From an uncultured Candidatus Saccharibacteria bacterium (lineage in GTDB: Bacteria > Patescibacteriota > Saccharimonadia > Saccharimonadales > Saccharimonadaceae): 64,000 nt of DNA. The notes below the pieces were generated by a model. It did no database searches, was not told the DNA's origin, and saw only the letters and a program-made list of their open reading frames with translations. The translations under genes and the position numbers were made by a program. The DNA lies in NCBI GenBank assembly GCA_937906385.1, contig CALCYQ010000001.1, forward strand, positions 62,001 through 126,000, given 5' to 3'. Shown piece after piece: positions 9,191-18,842 of this stretch; position 1 is the first letter of the stretch; the number at the start of each line of letters is the position of its first letter.

Positions 9191-10120
9191 ATGCAAATCG
9201 AGCTCACGGACTTCTATTCACGCCTCGGCACTATTGGCGTTATTCTGGCGCTCGGTTTTTTGCTCGGTAAATTGAAACTCATTTCACCTAAAACCAATAA
9301 AGATCTTGTTAATTTGCTTCTCACAGTTTTTATGCCAGCTTCGCTTTTTGCAGCATTTCCAACCAGCTATAGCGACGAGACGTCAGATTTATTCAAAGCT
9401 GGCCTGCTGGCTGGCGTGTTAGTAATGACGGCGCTAATAATTGTTTCGAAAATCATTTTCAATAAAAAGTTTTACGACGATAAACTTCGTTACGAATCGC
9501 AATTTGCTCTAATTTTCAATAATGCCACTTTTCTTGGCTATCCAATTATCGCCAGCACCTTCGGCGAACAAGGCGTGATTCCATATTGCGGCTTTATTAT
9601 CGCATTTAATATCGCGCTCTTCTCTTATGGCGTTTACCTCTTCAAACATAAAGTTGACAGCAAACTCATTTTGAACGTTATTACGAATCCAAATATCATC
9701 GCCGTCGTTTTGGGCGTAATTGTGTTTATTACGGGTTTTCAATTACCGAGCTTCGCGACTGACGCTATTAAATTCACCGGCAACGCCACTACCGCGCTTT
9801 CCGTAATTTGCGTCGGATACATGCTTAGTAACGCTAAATTCTTGAAGTTAATTAAAAAATGGAAGCTTATTATTACGGCCGCATCGCAATTAGTGCTCGG
9901 TCCGTTAATTGCCTACGGATTGCTTACACTTCTGCAATTCCCAATTGAAGTCGTCGCGGTTTGTACCTTAATTCAAGCGCTCCCGACTGCCACCTCGCTA
10001 GGTTTGTTTGCCTCAAAATACGGCGGCGACCAAACCGAAGCGTCCGAACTCGTTACTGTCTCAACCCTGTTATCCATCGTTATCATGCCAATCATGGTAT
10101 CATTGTTATTAATTCACTAA
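9191..10120 (+). CDS. AEC-family (auxin efflux carrier-like) transporter
   Basis: The 309-residue membrane protein has about ten hydrophobic helices in two halves. Features include LALGFLLGKLKLIS near the N-terminus, FNNATFLGYPI in the middle and LIQALPTATSLGLFASKYGG near the end. These match the AEC/malonate permease family, which in bacteria moves small organic acids or related metabolites. The substrate cannot be told. It is co-directional with its neighbours and closely spaced. Confidence 0.85.
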   Translation: MQIELTDFYSRLGTIGVILALGFLLGKLKLISPKTNKDLVNLLLTVFMPASLFAAFPTSYSDETSDLFKAGLLAGVLVMTALIIVSKIIFNKKFYDDKLRYESQFALIFNNATFLGYPIIASTFGEQGVIPYCGFIIAFNIALFSYGVYLFKHKVDSKLILNVITNPNIIAVVLGVIVFITGFQLPSFATDAIKFTGNATTALSVICVGYMLSNAKFLKLIKKWKLIITAASQLVLGPLIAYGLLTLLQFPIEVVAVCTLIQALPTATSLGLFASKYGGDQTEASELVTVSTLLSIVIMPIMVSLLLIH

Positions 10121-10130
10121 GGAGTTTTCT

Positions 10131-10697
10131 ATGAAGAAATTCAAATGGCGGGAAACACTCGTTTTGATTTTACTCACGCCGGTTTTCATCACGACATTTT
10201 TCGGGATTGCTATTCTCACTATCACTCCACTTGAAAATAATCCGGTTTTCTTCATTATCGGCACGATTTGCGCCGTCATTAATATCGCCTCGTTTTTTGG
10301 CACCATCAAACTCATTCGCAACCACTACGATTACAAGGAACGCCGCTCCGTCAAGCGCTATTATTCAGTGCTAATTATTATGCCGCTTGTTACTGGCGTC
10401 TATTTTATGATCTTTGAAAAAGGCTGGATCTACCTCGCAATTTATGCGCTAATGGTCGGTATTTATGCTTACATTATCGAAAAAGAATTCGGCAAATTTA
10501 GCATCAAAATCAACAAAGAGTTTAATGAGCTGCACGTTGGCGACATTGCGAGCTTCAATACCGATCTGACGATTCTCGGCAAAAACCGCAAACCCAAAGG
10601 CAGCACCGAAAAACTCCAAACCGGCGACATCATTGCCATTAAAAAAGACGATGAATCCATCGTCACGCTGCGGGTTGTCGACAATTTAAAGAAATAG
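10131..10697 (+). CDS. Membrane protein with a small C-terminal soluble domain, unknown function
   Basis: The 188 residues have four hydrophobic segments (about 10-30, 38-56, 80-96, 101-118), then a compact soluble domain rich in beta strands (GDIASFNTDLTILG...GSTEKLQTGDIIAI...IVTLRVVDNL). The tail recalls small OB-fold domains such as those of NfeD-like proteins, but I cannot assign a family. AAGGAG lies 8 bases before the ATG. It is the last gene of the run that began with glmS. Confidence 0.75.
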   Translation: MKKFKWRETLVLILLTPVFITTFFGIAILTITPLENNPVFFIIGTICAVINIASFFGTIKLIRNHYDYKERRSVKRYYSVLIIMPLVTGVYFMIFEKGWIYLAIYALMVGIYAYIIEKEFGKFSIKINKEFNELHVGDIASFNTDLTILGKNRKPKGSTEKLQTGDIIAIKKDDESIVTLRVVDNLKK

Positions 10698-10711
10698 CGC
10701 CCTATAATACT

Positions 10712-10740
10712 ATTATAGCACAAGCGGTTTAAAAAGTCAA
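10712..10740 (-). promoter_or_regulatory. Strong leftward promoter antisense to the preceding gene
   Basis: On the minus strand TTGACT (10735-10740) and TATAAT (10712-10717) are 17 bp apart, with an extended TGC before the -10. No leftward gene follows. The transcript would start near 10705 and run antisense into the 3' end of the gene ending at 10697. A near copy of this promoter lies at 55287-55315. Confidence 0.55.
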
Positions 10741-10753
10741 GCATAAGAGCCGT

Positions 10754-10782
10754 TTGCAAATAGCGCCTAATCGTACTATAAT
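10754..10782 (+). promoter_or_regulatory. Promoter of the giant surface-protein gene
   Basis: TTGCAA (10754-10759) and TATAAT (10777-10782) are 17 bp apart. The expected transcript start near 10789 gives a leader of about 50 nt ending in the AGGAGG site before the GTG at 10842. Confidence 0.65.
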
Positions 10783-10841
10783 AACCGTTAGTGGATTGTG
10801 TGAGTTAGTTGTTTATTAACTCATATCTTAGGAGGGTGTTT

Positions 10842-13800
10842 GTGCGTAGGGTGCTACGTTTGTTTTTAGTTGCCATTTTAGCGGCTTTTTGCGTTTCCGG
10901 AAATTCATTTGCTGCTAGTGGTATCGAGCTTGTATCAATCGAGCCGAGCTCCGCAGCGACGGATAAAATTGAACTAAATGAGGCTCCGTCTGGCTATAAC
11001 TTTAGCGCCACATTCCTAGATTCGAATCTCGAGCTAACCTACGACGCAGTAATTAAAAACACCACCTCCAGCGACATTACTGTCGACAGTATCGACTTTT
11101 CTGGCTCTACCTATGATTTTCTTGAATACGCCTACGATGGCATCGCCGTCGGTGACACGCTTTCTGCCAGCGAGACCCGCTCCATCACGCTTTCCATTAA
11201 AACTAACGACGAAGACAAGCAGAGCATCTCCGAAGATTTTAATCTTTCCTTTACTTATTCTTATACTGCAGATGATAGCGTAAACCCACCAACCGTTGAC
11301 ATTATCGCGGGCGTAGCTGTAGCGGCTATTATCTTTGGCGCTGTCGCTTTTATTCTTATTAAGCGCAATCCGCGCCGTGCCAAAGTTGCGATTCTTGCCT
11401 TTGCACTCATTCCTAGCCTAGCGCTAATTTCGCTCAATGCTCATGCCGCCACGGGTACGTTTACGATTAAAGGGAAAGTTAATTTCGTGCGCGTCTTCAC
11501 AATGATGATCGACCCAAATGGTGGCGAATATGACGGCCATACTGAACCATACGAAATCGAAGTTCGCGAAGGCGAGTCCATTCATCTTGGCACGCCAACT
11601 CATGAAGACCTCGATTTTGTGCAATGGGAAGTCAACCCAAGCGACGCTATCGATGATGAAAACAACGTCACTCCATATAGCAATGTAATTATTAAAGTTA
11701 TTTGGGACGAAGAATACTATAAATTAACTATCAATACGCGCGACGGTTATTATAAGGGCGTTCCAGGAATTCTAAAGATTAGCTATCGTCCAGGCGAGGT
11801 TGTTGACCTCGACACGCCAACTAAGACCGGCTACGATTTTGATTATTGGACCGATATCGACGAGGTTCGTTATGACGAAAATGCCGTTACAATGAATAGC
11901 GATTTTACCGTTAATGCAAATTACAAAGATAAATATCTTACCGTTACGGTTAATCCGAACGGCGGTACATTTAATGGCTCCGCAGAAACCACAACGCTTA
12001 GTGTTAAGTATGGCGACTCGGTTAACCTAAGCAATATCGCGCGTCGCAGCTATAGCTTTGTTAATTGGACGATGACCGGCGGTGCAACTACGGGCGAATC
12101 TAGCTATACCATTAAGCGTAACATGGAATTTACGGCGAACTGGGAGCGTCTTTCCGAATTTACCGTGAGCGTCGATCCGAATGGTGGCATCTACGAGGGA
12201 AAAACCGATCCGACCACTTATGCTATTGAAGCAGACGGCACGCTTGCGCTCGGCGAAAACCCAACTCGCGACGGATATATCTTTGATGGCTGGGAGCTTG
12301 AAGACGGTTCGATTCTCGAAGGGAATGAAGTCGAAGTTACTGGCGATATGGACCTCGTCGCAAAGTGGTCGCTAATTGTCGCGCGCATTGATGATACCTT
12401 CTATAGCTCAATCATGAAGGCTGAAGCTGTAGCGGTCGATGGCGACACTATCGAACTCCTTATAGACACTTCCGAGGAAGTCACTAATACGAAGCATGTC
12501 ACACTTGACCTTGGCGGCCATAAAGTTGTTGGATTCATCCATAATACCAGTGAAGGTGACCTTACGTTGGTTAACGGCACCATCGAGAATCCTGATGGCG
12601 CCGCCGTCACGAACGGCGGTACCTTCACGATGGGCATCGACGATCTAAAGGATGACGACACTTCGCATGTTGAAAATGATTCCGTCATTTTAATTGGCAC
12701 CGATGTCGGTTTGCGACAGAATAATATTTTCTATTTCTATGATGGTTATATCGAAGGCGACTTAGCATTAGTCGGCGGCTACGATGGCTCGCCATATTAT
12801 CGCAATACTTTCGACGACACGGTGGTATATTATTTCCCATTTGTCGATCATAACTATGAAAAAGATTGTCAGCGCGTCCAGCTCGAATCGTCCGACCGCG
12901 CTGTTACGAAGACTTCGGTCCATGGTGATATCTATTACTATAATGTTCAAGACAATATTGACGTCTCGGCGATTACTGGCTATAAGATTTACGCCGTTCG
13001 CAGTTTTGATGCATCATATCCGCTTACGGTTAACGAAGGCGACGAAATTGAGTTTGATCTCGTCGGCTATAACGTTCACCTTGGCGATGTAGTAACCATT
13101 AATGGTAAACTGACAGTTACGGATCAAAAAAATAATGTCGGCAATTTGATCAATTCAAGCACGATAACTAACAATGGCACCTTAACCGTGATTGACGCAA
13201 AAATTAGCGAGATTACCGCAAACACATTGTTAAACAATAAGAAAGACCTTGTACTTAGTAATGCAACACTAACATCGTCGAATGGCTATACTGTATATGA
13301 AGTTACGAATGGTGGCACGATAACTATGGACGACGATTCGTACATCATCTCGACATCGACATCGAATCCTGCCGTATATAATACATCAAATGACCTTCTG
13401 ATTAGCGGTGGGCACATCTTAGCCTCATATCAAGGCGTTCATAATAATGCTGGTTCGTTCACGATAAGCGGTGGGGATGTAAAAGTAGTTGCGAATTCGT
13501 CTCAATCGTCTAGCAATAATCGCTACTTTACGGCAATCTACAATACTGGCGGAACTGTAACTATTAATGGTGGCGAGGTAATCGCAGAGAACATGAAGGG
13601 CGGGTATACTCACGGGACTGTCGTAACAGGTTCCGGCTGGACTCGCATGAATGGCGGTTCTATTATAGTCAGTACTAATAATGCCGGTACGGCATATGGT
13701 GTATACAACTATAACGGTGGGGGAAATGGCAAATATACAAACGGCCAAATAGTTATTAAGAATACTGGAACTTCTGGTTATACGTACGGTATATCTGGCG

Positions 13801-16787
13801 GAAAAAATGAAATCGATTACGCGTCGATTAAGGTGAGTAGCGATGGCTATAGTGCTAATGGTATTTATAGCGGTACTAATACTATTAAAGATATTTACAT
13901 TGAGGCTATCTCCGCTGCGACATCTTCATCGTGGAGAGGCGTAGGAATTGAATCTGGAATCAATACTATTACTGGTGGTAAAATATACGGTTCGCATTAT
14001 GGTATATATGGTAGTACTTCATATACGAATTATATAGGTATTAATGACGGCGAAATCGATATAGAATCCCCTCGCATTGAAGGCGGTCTCTATGGTATTT
14101 ATGGCGGTAATAATAATTTCTATGATGGTGTTTTAATCGGAGGTACAGCTGGTTATTATACAGATTCCATTAAGGCTATTCCGGATGGAACTCTATATCA
14201 CATTGAGACTATTGACGGCAAAGAGAATGTTTGGCTTGAAGAAGGTGAAAATTACCTTGAGGTTAATAGTGTTCAATATAACTCATTTACAAAAGCCTAC
14301 AATGCAATTACTGGCGACACTGGAACCATAAAAGTTATTGCGTCTGTTACTACTCCGGCGGAGCTACCGACGATAGCAGCAGGGAAAAATATAACTCTCG
14401 ACCTAAATTCGCACACTATCAATTATTATCAAACATTAAATAATGCCGGCGCGCTGACTATAGTGGATAATAGTGCTGAAAAAAATGGCGTATTGAATAA
14501 CGTAGATAATACGAAAACAAAAGCCACAATAAAAAATACTGGCACGCTTACTGTTTCTTCTGGCAAGGTAAACGGACGCTATGAGGCACTGTACAATACT
14601 AACACTGGCACGGTGAACATTAATGGCGGCGTAGTATCTGTGAGCACTGCGGATTCTAGCTACCGCGTTACTATCACTGCCATCTACAATGCCGGCGGTA
14701 CGCTGAAAATTTTTGGCGGTGAGGTAAAAGCCAATATTACATATACTGGCTCAGACTCGTATTATACAATTTATACTTCTGGCGGCACAATTAATATGTC
14801 TGGCGGTAAAGTTAGCATGAACTCTACGGCGACTAGCTCTAGTGCTGGTATCTATAACTATAGCGGATCTGCTACAAATACATTCACTGGCGGCGAGATT
14901 GATGTTGAAGCTGCAAAAGGAAATATATATGGCCTCTACAATGGCAAGAATACTATATCTGGGCTTAAGATAAATGTACATTCTGCCGAACGTGACGCAT
15001 ATGGCATCTATAGCGGCACGAACGTAATTAACGATACTGAAATAACCGCCGTCTATGATGGGACCTCCACGTCTTGGCGCGGCGCTGGAATTAGTAGTGG
15101 CACTAATACGATTTTAGGCGGGAAAATATATGGCTCGCAGTACGGTTTATATAGTGGCACTAATACCATTGGCGCCAATGATGGCGAATTAAACATTGAA
15201 TCTCCGGAAATTATTGGTGGCCTATACGGCATCTATGGCGGTACTAACAACTTCTATGATGGCGTATTGAAGGGCGAGACTTACGCTTATAATGACAACT
15301 CGATCGAGTCAGTCGCTACAGAAACAAAAATTTACCACGACACTGACGTAATTGATGGCGAAGAATATCACGCAGATTATCTCGTAGAAGCTACGGAATA
15401 TATTGAAATAGACGGTACGGGCTATAAGTCGCTTCAGACCGCAATTAATGAAGCGGAGGATGGAGATGTGCTCGTGTTGACGGATAGCGCGCTCAACTTA
15501 GATACGATTACGATTCCAGCTGGCAAGAATATTGTAATAGACTTAGCCGGCAATCATATTCAAACCTTTAAGCCAATTACCAACAATGGCACAGTTAAGA
15601 TTATTGACTCGAGTGAAGATAAGACTGGTTATCTACAATACTCCAGAACGGCGAATAGCGACGATTATTTGATTACAAACAATGCAATTATGGAAATTGA
15701 CGGCATTAAGATTCAAGCTCCATATGTAGTTAAAAATACCGCAAATGCTGATATTGATATGTTAAATACGACAATCACGTCAACTAATACGGCTTTCTAT
15801 AACTTAGGTGAAGCCGATTTGAATAATATGAATATTACTAGCAGAAACTATGCTATCTATTCATCGTCGAAGAAACCGGTTACAATTACTAACTCACAGC
15901 TACAAGCAACAACAAACACCATTTATATTAATTCCGCAGAGGGTAATGTTGATATATCGGGCAATACCTTGGATGGATATATATATAATTCTAGCAAGGC
16001 AATTACGAGCTTCGACGACAACGCTCTAACTGGATACATTAATAATAATTCCGGAACATTCAATATTAGCAGTAGTACTATTGTTCGCGAGACAAAAGAT
16101 AGTACTTATGAGAATGCTGTTTCAAACAGCGGAACTATGAGCATAAACGATTCGAGTATTGCTCTGCAAGTAAAAGGAACTAGAACATCTTATGTGTATG
16201 GCGTGAATAATAGTAATGTAAACGCTGTCTTAAATATTTCTGGCGATACTACCATCACCATAAAAGATGAGGCAAGCCATACGTTCTCGACCGGTTACGG
16301 CATCTACAACTCCGGCACGGCTACTCTCGAGAAAGTAAATATTAATGTGGATGGGACGAGTAACTATTATGCCACGACTTATGGTATTTACAATAATAGC
16401 AATTCGGTAGTACTAAAAACTGGCACAGTCTATTCTACTGGTAGGGCGGCTTATGGCATTTATGTCAATAATGGCGAAGTAACCATGGGCGTTCCTGAAG
16501 TAGTTGGCTCGCCAACTTATGGCCGCGATACTGCGGATGTGTCCTTGACTGACCCATTCGTCTATGCGGTCGGAACTACTACCAATCAGAGTTACACTCC
16601 ATCCGGCATTGGCGTAAAAAATATTCAAGGTAAATTTAATTATTACGACGGCAAAATCATGGGCTCCACCCAAGCGAAACCAGAGATTCCGACCAAAATC
16701 GAGTACCTCTACGAGGCCATCGATTATGTTGACGAAGAGACTGGCCATCCGTACTGCATCCTTGAATGGATGCGCACGCAGCCGTAA
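10842..16787 (+). CDS. Giant surface protein: signal peptide, InlB-type B-repeats, beta-helix repeats
   Basis: I place the start at GTG 10842, six bases after AGGAGG, giving about 1981 residues. The order is: a signal peptide (RVLRLFLVAILAAFCVSG); an Ig-like beta domain; two hydrophobic segments (about 150-172 and 180-200) around a basic patch (KRNPRRAK); four Listeria-Bacteroides-type B-repeats (about 220-510; for example DPNGGEYDG, NPNGGTFNG, DPNGGIYEG and closing FDGW/FVNW motifs); then about 1450 residues of short repeats such as GGTITINGGEV and YGIYSGTNTI that should form parallel beta-helices. There is no LPXTG motif or SLH domain. It is likely a long surface stalk or adhesin held by the internal membrane segments. 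An internal duplication is listed separately. Confidence 0.88.
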   Translation: MRRVLRLFLVAILAAFCVSGNSFAASGIELVSIEPSSAATDKIELNEAPSGYNFSATFLDSNLELTYDAVIKNTTSSDITVDSIDFSGSTYDFLEYAYDGIAVGDTLSASETRSITLSIKTNDEDKQSISEDFNLSFTYSYTADDSVNPPTVDIIAGVAVAAIIFGAVAFILIKRNPRRAKVAILAFALIPSLALISLNAHAATGTFTIKGKVNFVRVFTMMIDPNGGEYDGHTEPYEIEVREGESIHLGTPTHEDLDFVQWEVNPSDAIDDENNVTPYSNVIIKVIWDEEYYKLTINTRDGYYKGVPGILKISYRPGEVVDLDTPTKTGYDFDYWTDIDEVRYDENAVTMNSDFTVNANYKDKYLTVTVNPNGGTFNGSAETTTLSVKYGDSVNLSNIARRSYSFVNWTMTGGATTGESSYTIKRNMEFTANWERLSEFTVSVDPNGGIYEGKTDPTTYAIEADGTLALGENPTRDGYIFDGWELEDGSILEGNEVEVTGDMDLVAKWSLIVARIDDTFYSSIMKAEAVAVDGDTIELLIDTSEEVTNTKHVTLDLGGHKVVGFIHNTSEGDLTLVNGTIENPDGAAVTNGGTFTMGIDDLKDDDTSHVENDSVILIGTDVGLRQNNIFYFYDGYIEGDLALVGGYDGSPYYRNTFDDTVVYYFPFVDHNYEKDCQRVQLESSDRAVTKTSVHGDIYYYNVQDNIDVSAITGYKIYAVRSFDASYPLTVNEGDEIEFDLVGYNVHLGDVVTINGKLTVTDQKNNVGNLINSSTITNNGTLTVIDAKISEITANTLLNNKKDLVLSNATLTSSNGYTVYEVTNGGTITMDDDSYIISTSTSNPAVYNTSNDLLISGGHILASYQGVHNNAGSFTISGGDVKVVANSSQSSSNNRYFTAIYNTGGTVTINGGEVIAENMKGGYTHGTVVTGSGWTRMNGGSIIVSTNNAGTAYGVYNYNGGGNGKYTNGQIVIKNTGTSGYTYGISGGKNEIDYASIKVSSDGYSANGIYSGTNTIKDIYIEAISAATSSSWRGVGIESGINTITGGKIYGSHYGIYGSTSYTNYIGINDGEIDIESPRIEGGLYGIYGGNNNFYDGVLIGGTAGYYTDSIKAIPDGTLYHIETIDGKENVWLEEGENYLEVNSVQYNSFTKAYNAITGDTGTIKVIASVTTPAELPTIAAGKNITLDLNSHTINYYQTLNNAGALTIVDNSAEKNGVLNNVDNTKTKATIKNTGTLTVSSGKVNGRYEALYNTNTGTVNINGGVVSVSTADSSYRVTITAIYNAGGTLKIFGGEVKANITYTGSDSYYTIYTSGGTINMSGGKVSMNSTATSSSAGIYNYSGSATNTFTGGEIDVEAAKGNIYGLYNGKNTISGLKINVHSAERDAYGIYSGTNVINDTEITAVYDGTSTSWRGAGISSGTNTILGGKIYGSQYGLYSGTNTIGANDGELNIESPEIIGGLYGIYGGTNNFYDGVLKGETYAYNDNSIESVATETKIYHDTDVIDGEEYHADYLVEATEYIEIDGTGYKSLQTAINEAEDGDVLVLTDSALNLDTITIPAGKNIVIDLAGNHIQTFKPITNNGTVKIIDSSEDKTGYLQYSRTANSDDYLITNNAIMEIDGIKIQAPYVVKNTANADIDMLNTTITSTNTAFYNLGEADLNNMNITSRNYAIYSSSKKPVTITNSQLQATTNTIYINSAEGNVDISGNTLDGYIYNSSKAITSFDDNALTGYINNNSGTFNISSSTIVRETKDSTYENAVSNSGTMSINDSSIALQVKGTRTSYVYGVNNSNVNAVLNISGDTTITIKDEASHTFSTGYGIYNSGTATLEKVNINVDGTSNYYATTYGIYNNSNSVVLKTGTVYSTGRAAYGIYVNNGEVTMGVPEVVGSPTYGRDTADVSLTDPFVYAVGTTTNQSYTPSGIGVKNIQGKFNYYDGKIMGSTQAKPEIPTKIEYLYEAIDYVDEETGHPYCILEWMRTQP
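13380..15420 (+). repeat. Internal duplication inside the giant protein gene
   Basis: Two blocks of roughly 900 bp, about 13380-14290 and 14530-15420, encode matching runs of the beta-helix. Corresponding phrases include SSSWRGVGIESGINTI against STSWRGAGISSGTNTI, GGKIYGSHYGIYG against GGKIYGSQYGLYS, and GGLYGIYGGNNNFYDGVL against GGLYGIYGGTNNFYDGVL. The offset falls slowly from about 1150 to 1131 bp, so small insertions and deletions occurred after the duplication. Confidence 0.75.
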
Positions 16788-16818
16788 AATAGACTCATAA
16801 ATAAAAGGAGAAGTGTAT

Positions 16819-17580
16819 ATGCGAGAACGCAAGTTTAACGTTAAGCTTCTGTGGCCTATTGCAGTTGGTATTCTTCTGGTTGCATTCATTACTACACTCA
16901 TTGTTACGAGCCATCATGTAAACGATCTAGAGCATGCGAAAATCGTTGACACTAGCGCCGATACAATTTCCTACCTCGAAGAAGTAGAAAGCGTCGAGAC
17001 TGAGGATATCGATAAATATATTGCCTACGCCCTTGCGTACTCGTATGGCGAACACGATAAAGATATTCTTTCTAGCAATGAGATTAAGGCAATCATTGAA
17101 GATCATTTTAATGTCGAGCTAAAAGCTGAAGATATAGACGGTATCGGTATCACGCCTTTTCTAATGGACAGACACATATATTTTGTCCCAGAAGAGCAAA
17201 AATATACCCTCAATGCATCCGATATTACGCAATCGATGATTGCAAATATTCCAGTCATAAAGTATGAACTCCAAGATATTTCTAAATCAAGCGGCAAATA
17301 TTATGTGACCTATGAAAAATATATCGTCGATAATCCTTACGAAGTCCTAAATTATTATGCCGATAAGGCAACGAAGGCTGTAGAAGAGGGCAAAGAAGTC
17401 TCAAACCAAAACGATGGAATATACGATTATCTTACGGCGAAAGGCAAAGTAAAATCTGTCAAAAATGCTATTAATTCCGAAAATATCGATGCAGTAGGTC
17501 GTCGCGACGGCAAAATTAAAGTCACCTACATTGTCAAAAATGACAAACTTCTCGTCGATAAAATCGAAAAAGTCGAATAA
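16819..17580 (+). CDS. Membrane-anchored extracytoplasmic protein of unknown function
   Basis: The 253 residues start at ATG 16819 behind AAGGAG. There is one N-terminal membrane anchor (about 11-32) and an acidic/basic extracytoplasmic domain with no recognised motif. The later part contains paired phrases such as KYYVTYEKYIV and KIKVTYIVKNDKLLVDKIEKV, suggesting repeated small beta-alpha units. It lies 31 bp after the giant surface-protein gene and its stop overlaps the GH30 start (TAATG), so the three are probably one transcript. It may help anchor or export the giant protein, which is inference from position only. Confidence 0.7.
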   Translation: MRERKFNVKLLWPIAVGILLVAFITTLIVTSHHVNDLEHAKIVDTSADTISYLEEVESVETEDIDKYIAYALAYSYGEHDKDILSSNEIKAIIEDHFNVELKAEDIDGIGITPFLMDRHIYFVPEEQKYTLNASDITQSMIANIPVIKYELQDISKSSGKYYVTYEKYIVDNPYEVLNYYADKATKAVEEGKEVSNQNDGIYDYLTAKGKVKSVKNAINSENIDAVGRRDGKIKVTYIVKNDKLLVDKIEKVE

Positions 17581-18797
17581 TGAGCACCGAAATTACCATC
17601 CGCAAAGACATCGAATTGGGTACTTGGCAGGGCATGGGTGGCGCAATTACTGAAGCGACGGCATATAATTTTGCGAAGCTTAGTCCCAAAAAGCAACAAA
17701 AGCTTATCGATGCATATTACGGCAAAGACGGCGCCGATTATCGCTGGTGTCGCGTCAGCATCGGCAGCAATGATTTTTGCCTTAAATCGTTTGAATATAC
17801 CAAGCACACGAACTTGCGCGATTTTTCCATCGCGCACGACCAGCAATGGGTTTTGCCGATGTTACATCAAGCACTCAAAAAGCAGCCAAATCTGCAAATT
17901 ATCGCCAGCCCTTGGTCGCCGCCAAAATGCCTCAAGATCCCGCCTATGCAGCGTCACGGTGGCGTGCTAGCGCCATGGCATTACGGCACTTATGTCAAAT
18001 ATATTCACGCTTGGCTCGATGCTTACGCGGATGCGGGTGTCAAAATCCGCTATCTCACTCCGCAAAATGAACCGCGCGCGATTCAAATCTGGGAATCTTG
18101 CATCTATTCGTATCGTGCCCAGCGCCGCCTTGGAAAATATCTCGCTACCGAGCTTCAAAACACCGATGTTAAAATCCTCATGTGGGATCACAACAAAAAG
18201 CAGCTCGCCAAAGTGGCTGACCAACTTCTATACGATTCGAATGCTAAAAATTTCGGCCTTTGCTTTCATTGGTATGATGGCACGCATCCAGATCAAATGT
18301 GGCAGGTGCGCCAAAAATATCCCGACGCCATGCTAGTTAGTTCGGAAATGTGCGTCGGTTTCTCGCCCTACGATGAAAAAGATTGGGCCACCGCCGCCAA
18401 CCCGTATTATTACGAAATCATGTCTGATATTAATTGCGGCACTTGCGCCTGGCTCGATTGGAATATGTTGCTTTCTTGGCATGGCGGTCCAAGCTATTGC
18501 AAAAACTTTGTCAAAAGTCCAGTTATTCTAAACGAAGCCGAAGACGACTTTATCCTCACGCCAATTTTTGTGGCGCTTAAAAAGTTCACTAAACTCTATC
18601 CGGCCGGCAGCCAAATCATCCGTTGCGATTACGATTCGAAAGACGTCGCCGCCGTCGCGCGCAAAACTATAACCGGCTACGAAGTGGTGGCCGCGAATGT
18701 TTCCGACGGTCAGCAGGAAGTAGTGATCAAACTTGGCAATAAAACAAAAACAATCACACTCCAAAAACACGATATAACATGCATTAATATCCGATAA
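17580..18797 (+). CDS. Glycoside hydrolase family 30 (glucosylceramidase-like)
   Basis: The 405-residue enzyme has the GH30 layout. It starts with WQGMGGAITEATAYN, and contains IIASPWSPPKCLKI and the acid/base glutamate in TPQNEP (E164). The nucleophile glutamate lies in VSSEMC (E256), and a C-terminal beta domain ends the protein. Family members cleave beta-glucosyl, beta-xylosyl or beta-1,6-glucan linkages. No signal peptide or membrane segment is present, unlike most bacterial GH30 enzymes, so either it acts in the cytoplasm or leaves by another route. It overlaps the previous gene by one base. Confidence 0.9.
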   Translation: MSTEITIRKDIELGTWQGMGGAITEATAYNFAKLSPKKQQKLIDAYYGKDGADYRWCRVSIGSNDFCLKSFEYTKHTNLRDFSIAHDQQWVLPMLHQALKKQPNLQIIASPWSPPKCLKIPPMQRHGGVLAPWHYGTYVKYIHAWLDAYADAGVKIRYLTPQNEPRAIQIWESCIYSYRAQRRLGKYLATELQNTDVKILMWDHNKKQLAKVADQLLYDSNAKNFGLCFHWYDGTHPDQMWQVRQKYPDAMLVSSEMCVGFSPYDEKDWATAANPYYYEIMSDINCGTCAWLDWNMLLSWHGGPSYCKNFVKSPVILNEAEDDFILTPIFVALKKFTKLYPAGSQIIRCDYDSKDVAAVARKTITGYEVVAANVSDGQQEVVIKLGNKTKTITLQKHDITCINIR

Positions 18798-18822
18798 AAA
18801 AGAGCCCCGACGTTGCCGGGGC
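18796..18822 (-). terminator. Intrinsic terminator of the 18843-19289 gene
   Basis: On the minus strand a GC-rich hairpin (GCCCCG 18804-18809 with CGGGGC 18817-18822) is followed by CTCTTTTTT. It also closes the gap between two converging genes. Confidence 0.75.
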
Positions 18823-18842
18823 CCGATAGAAAGGGGTGACGG

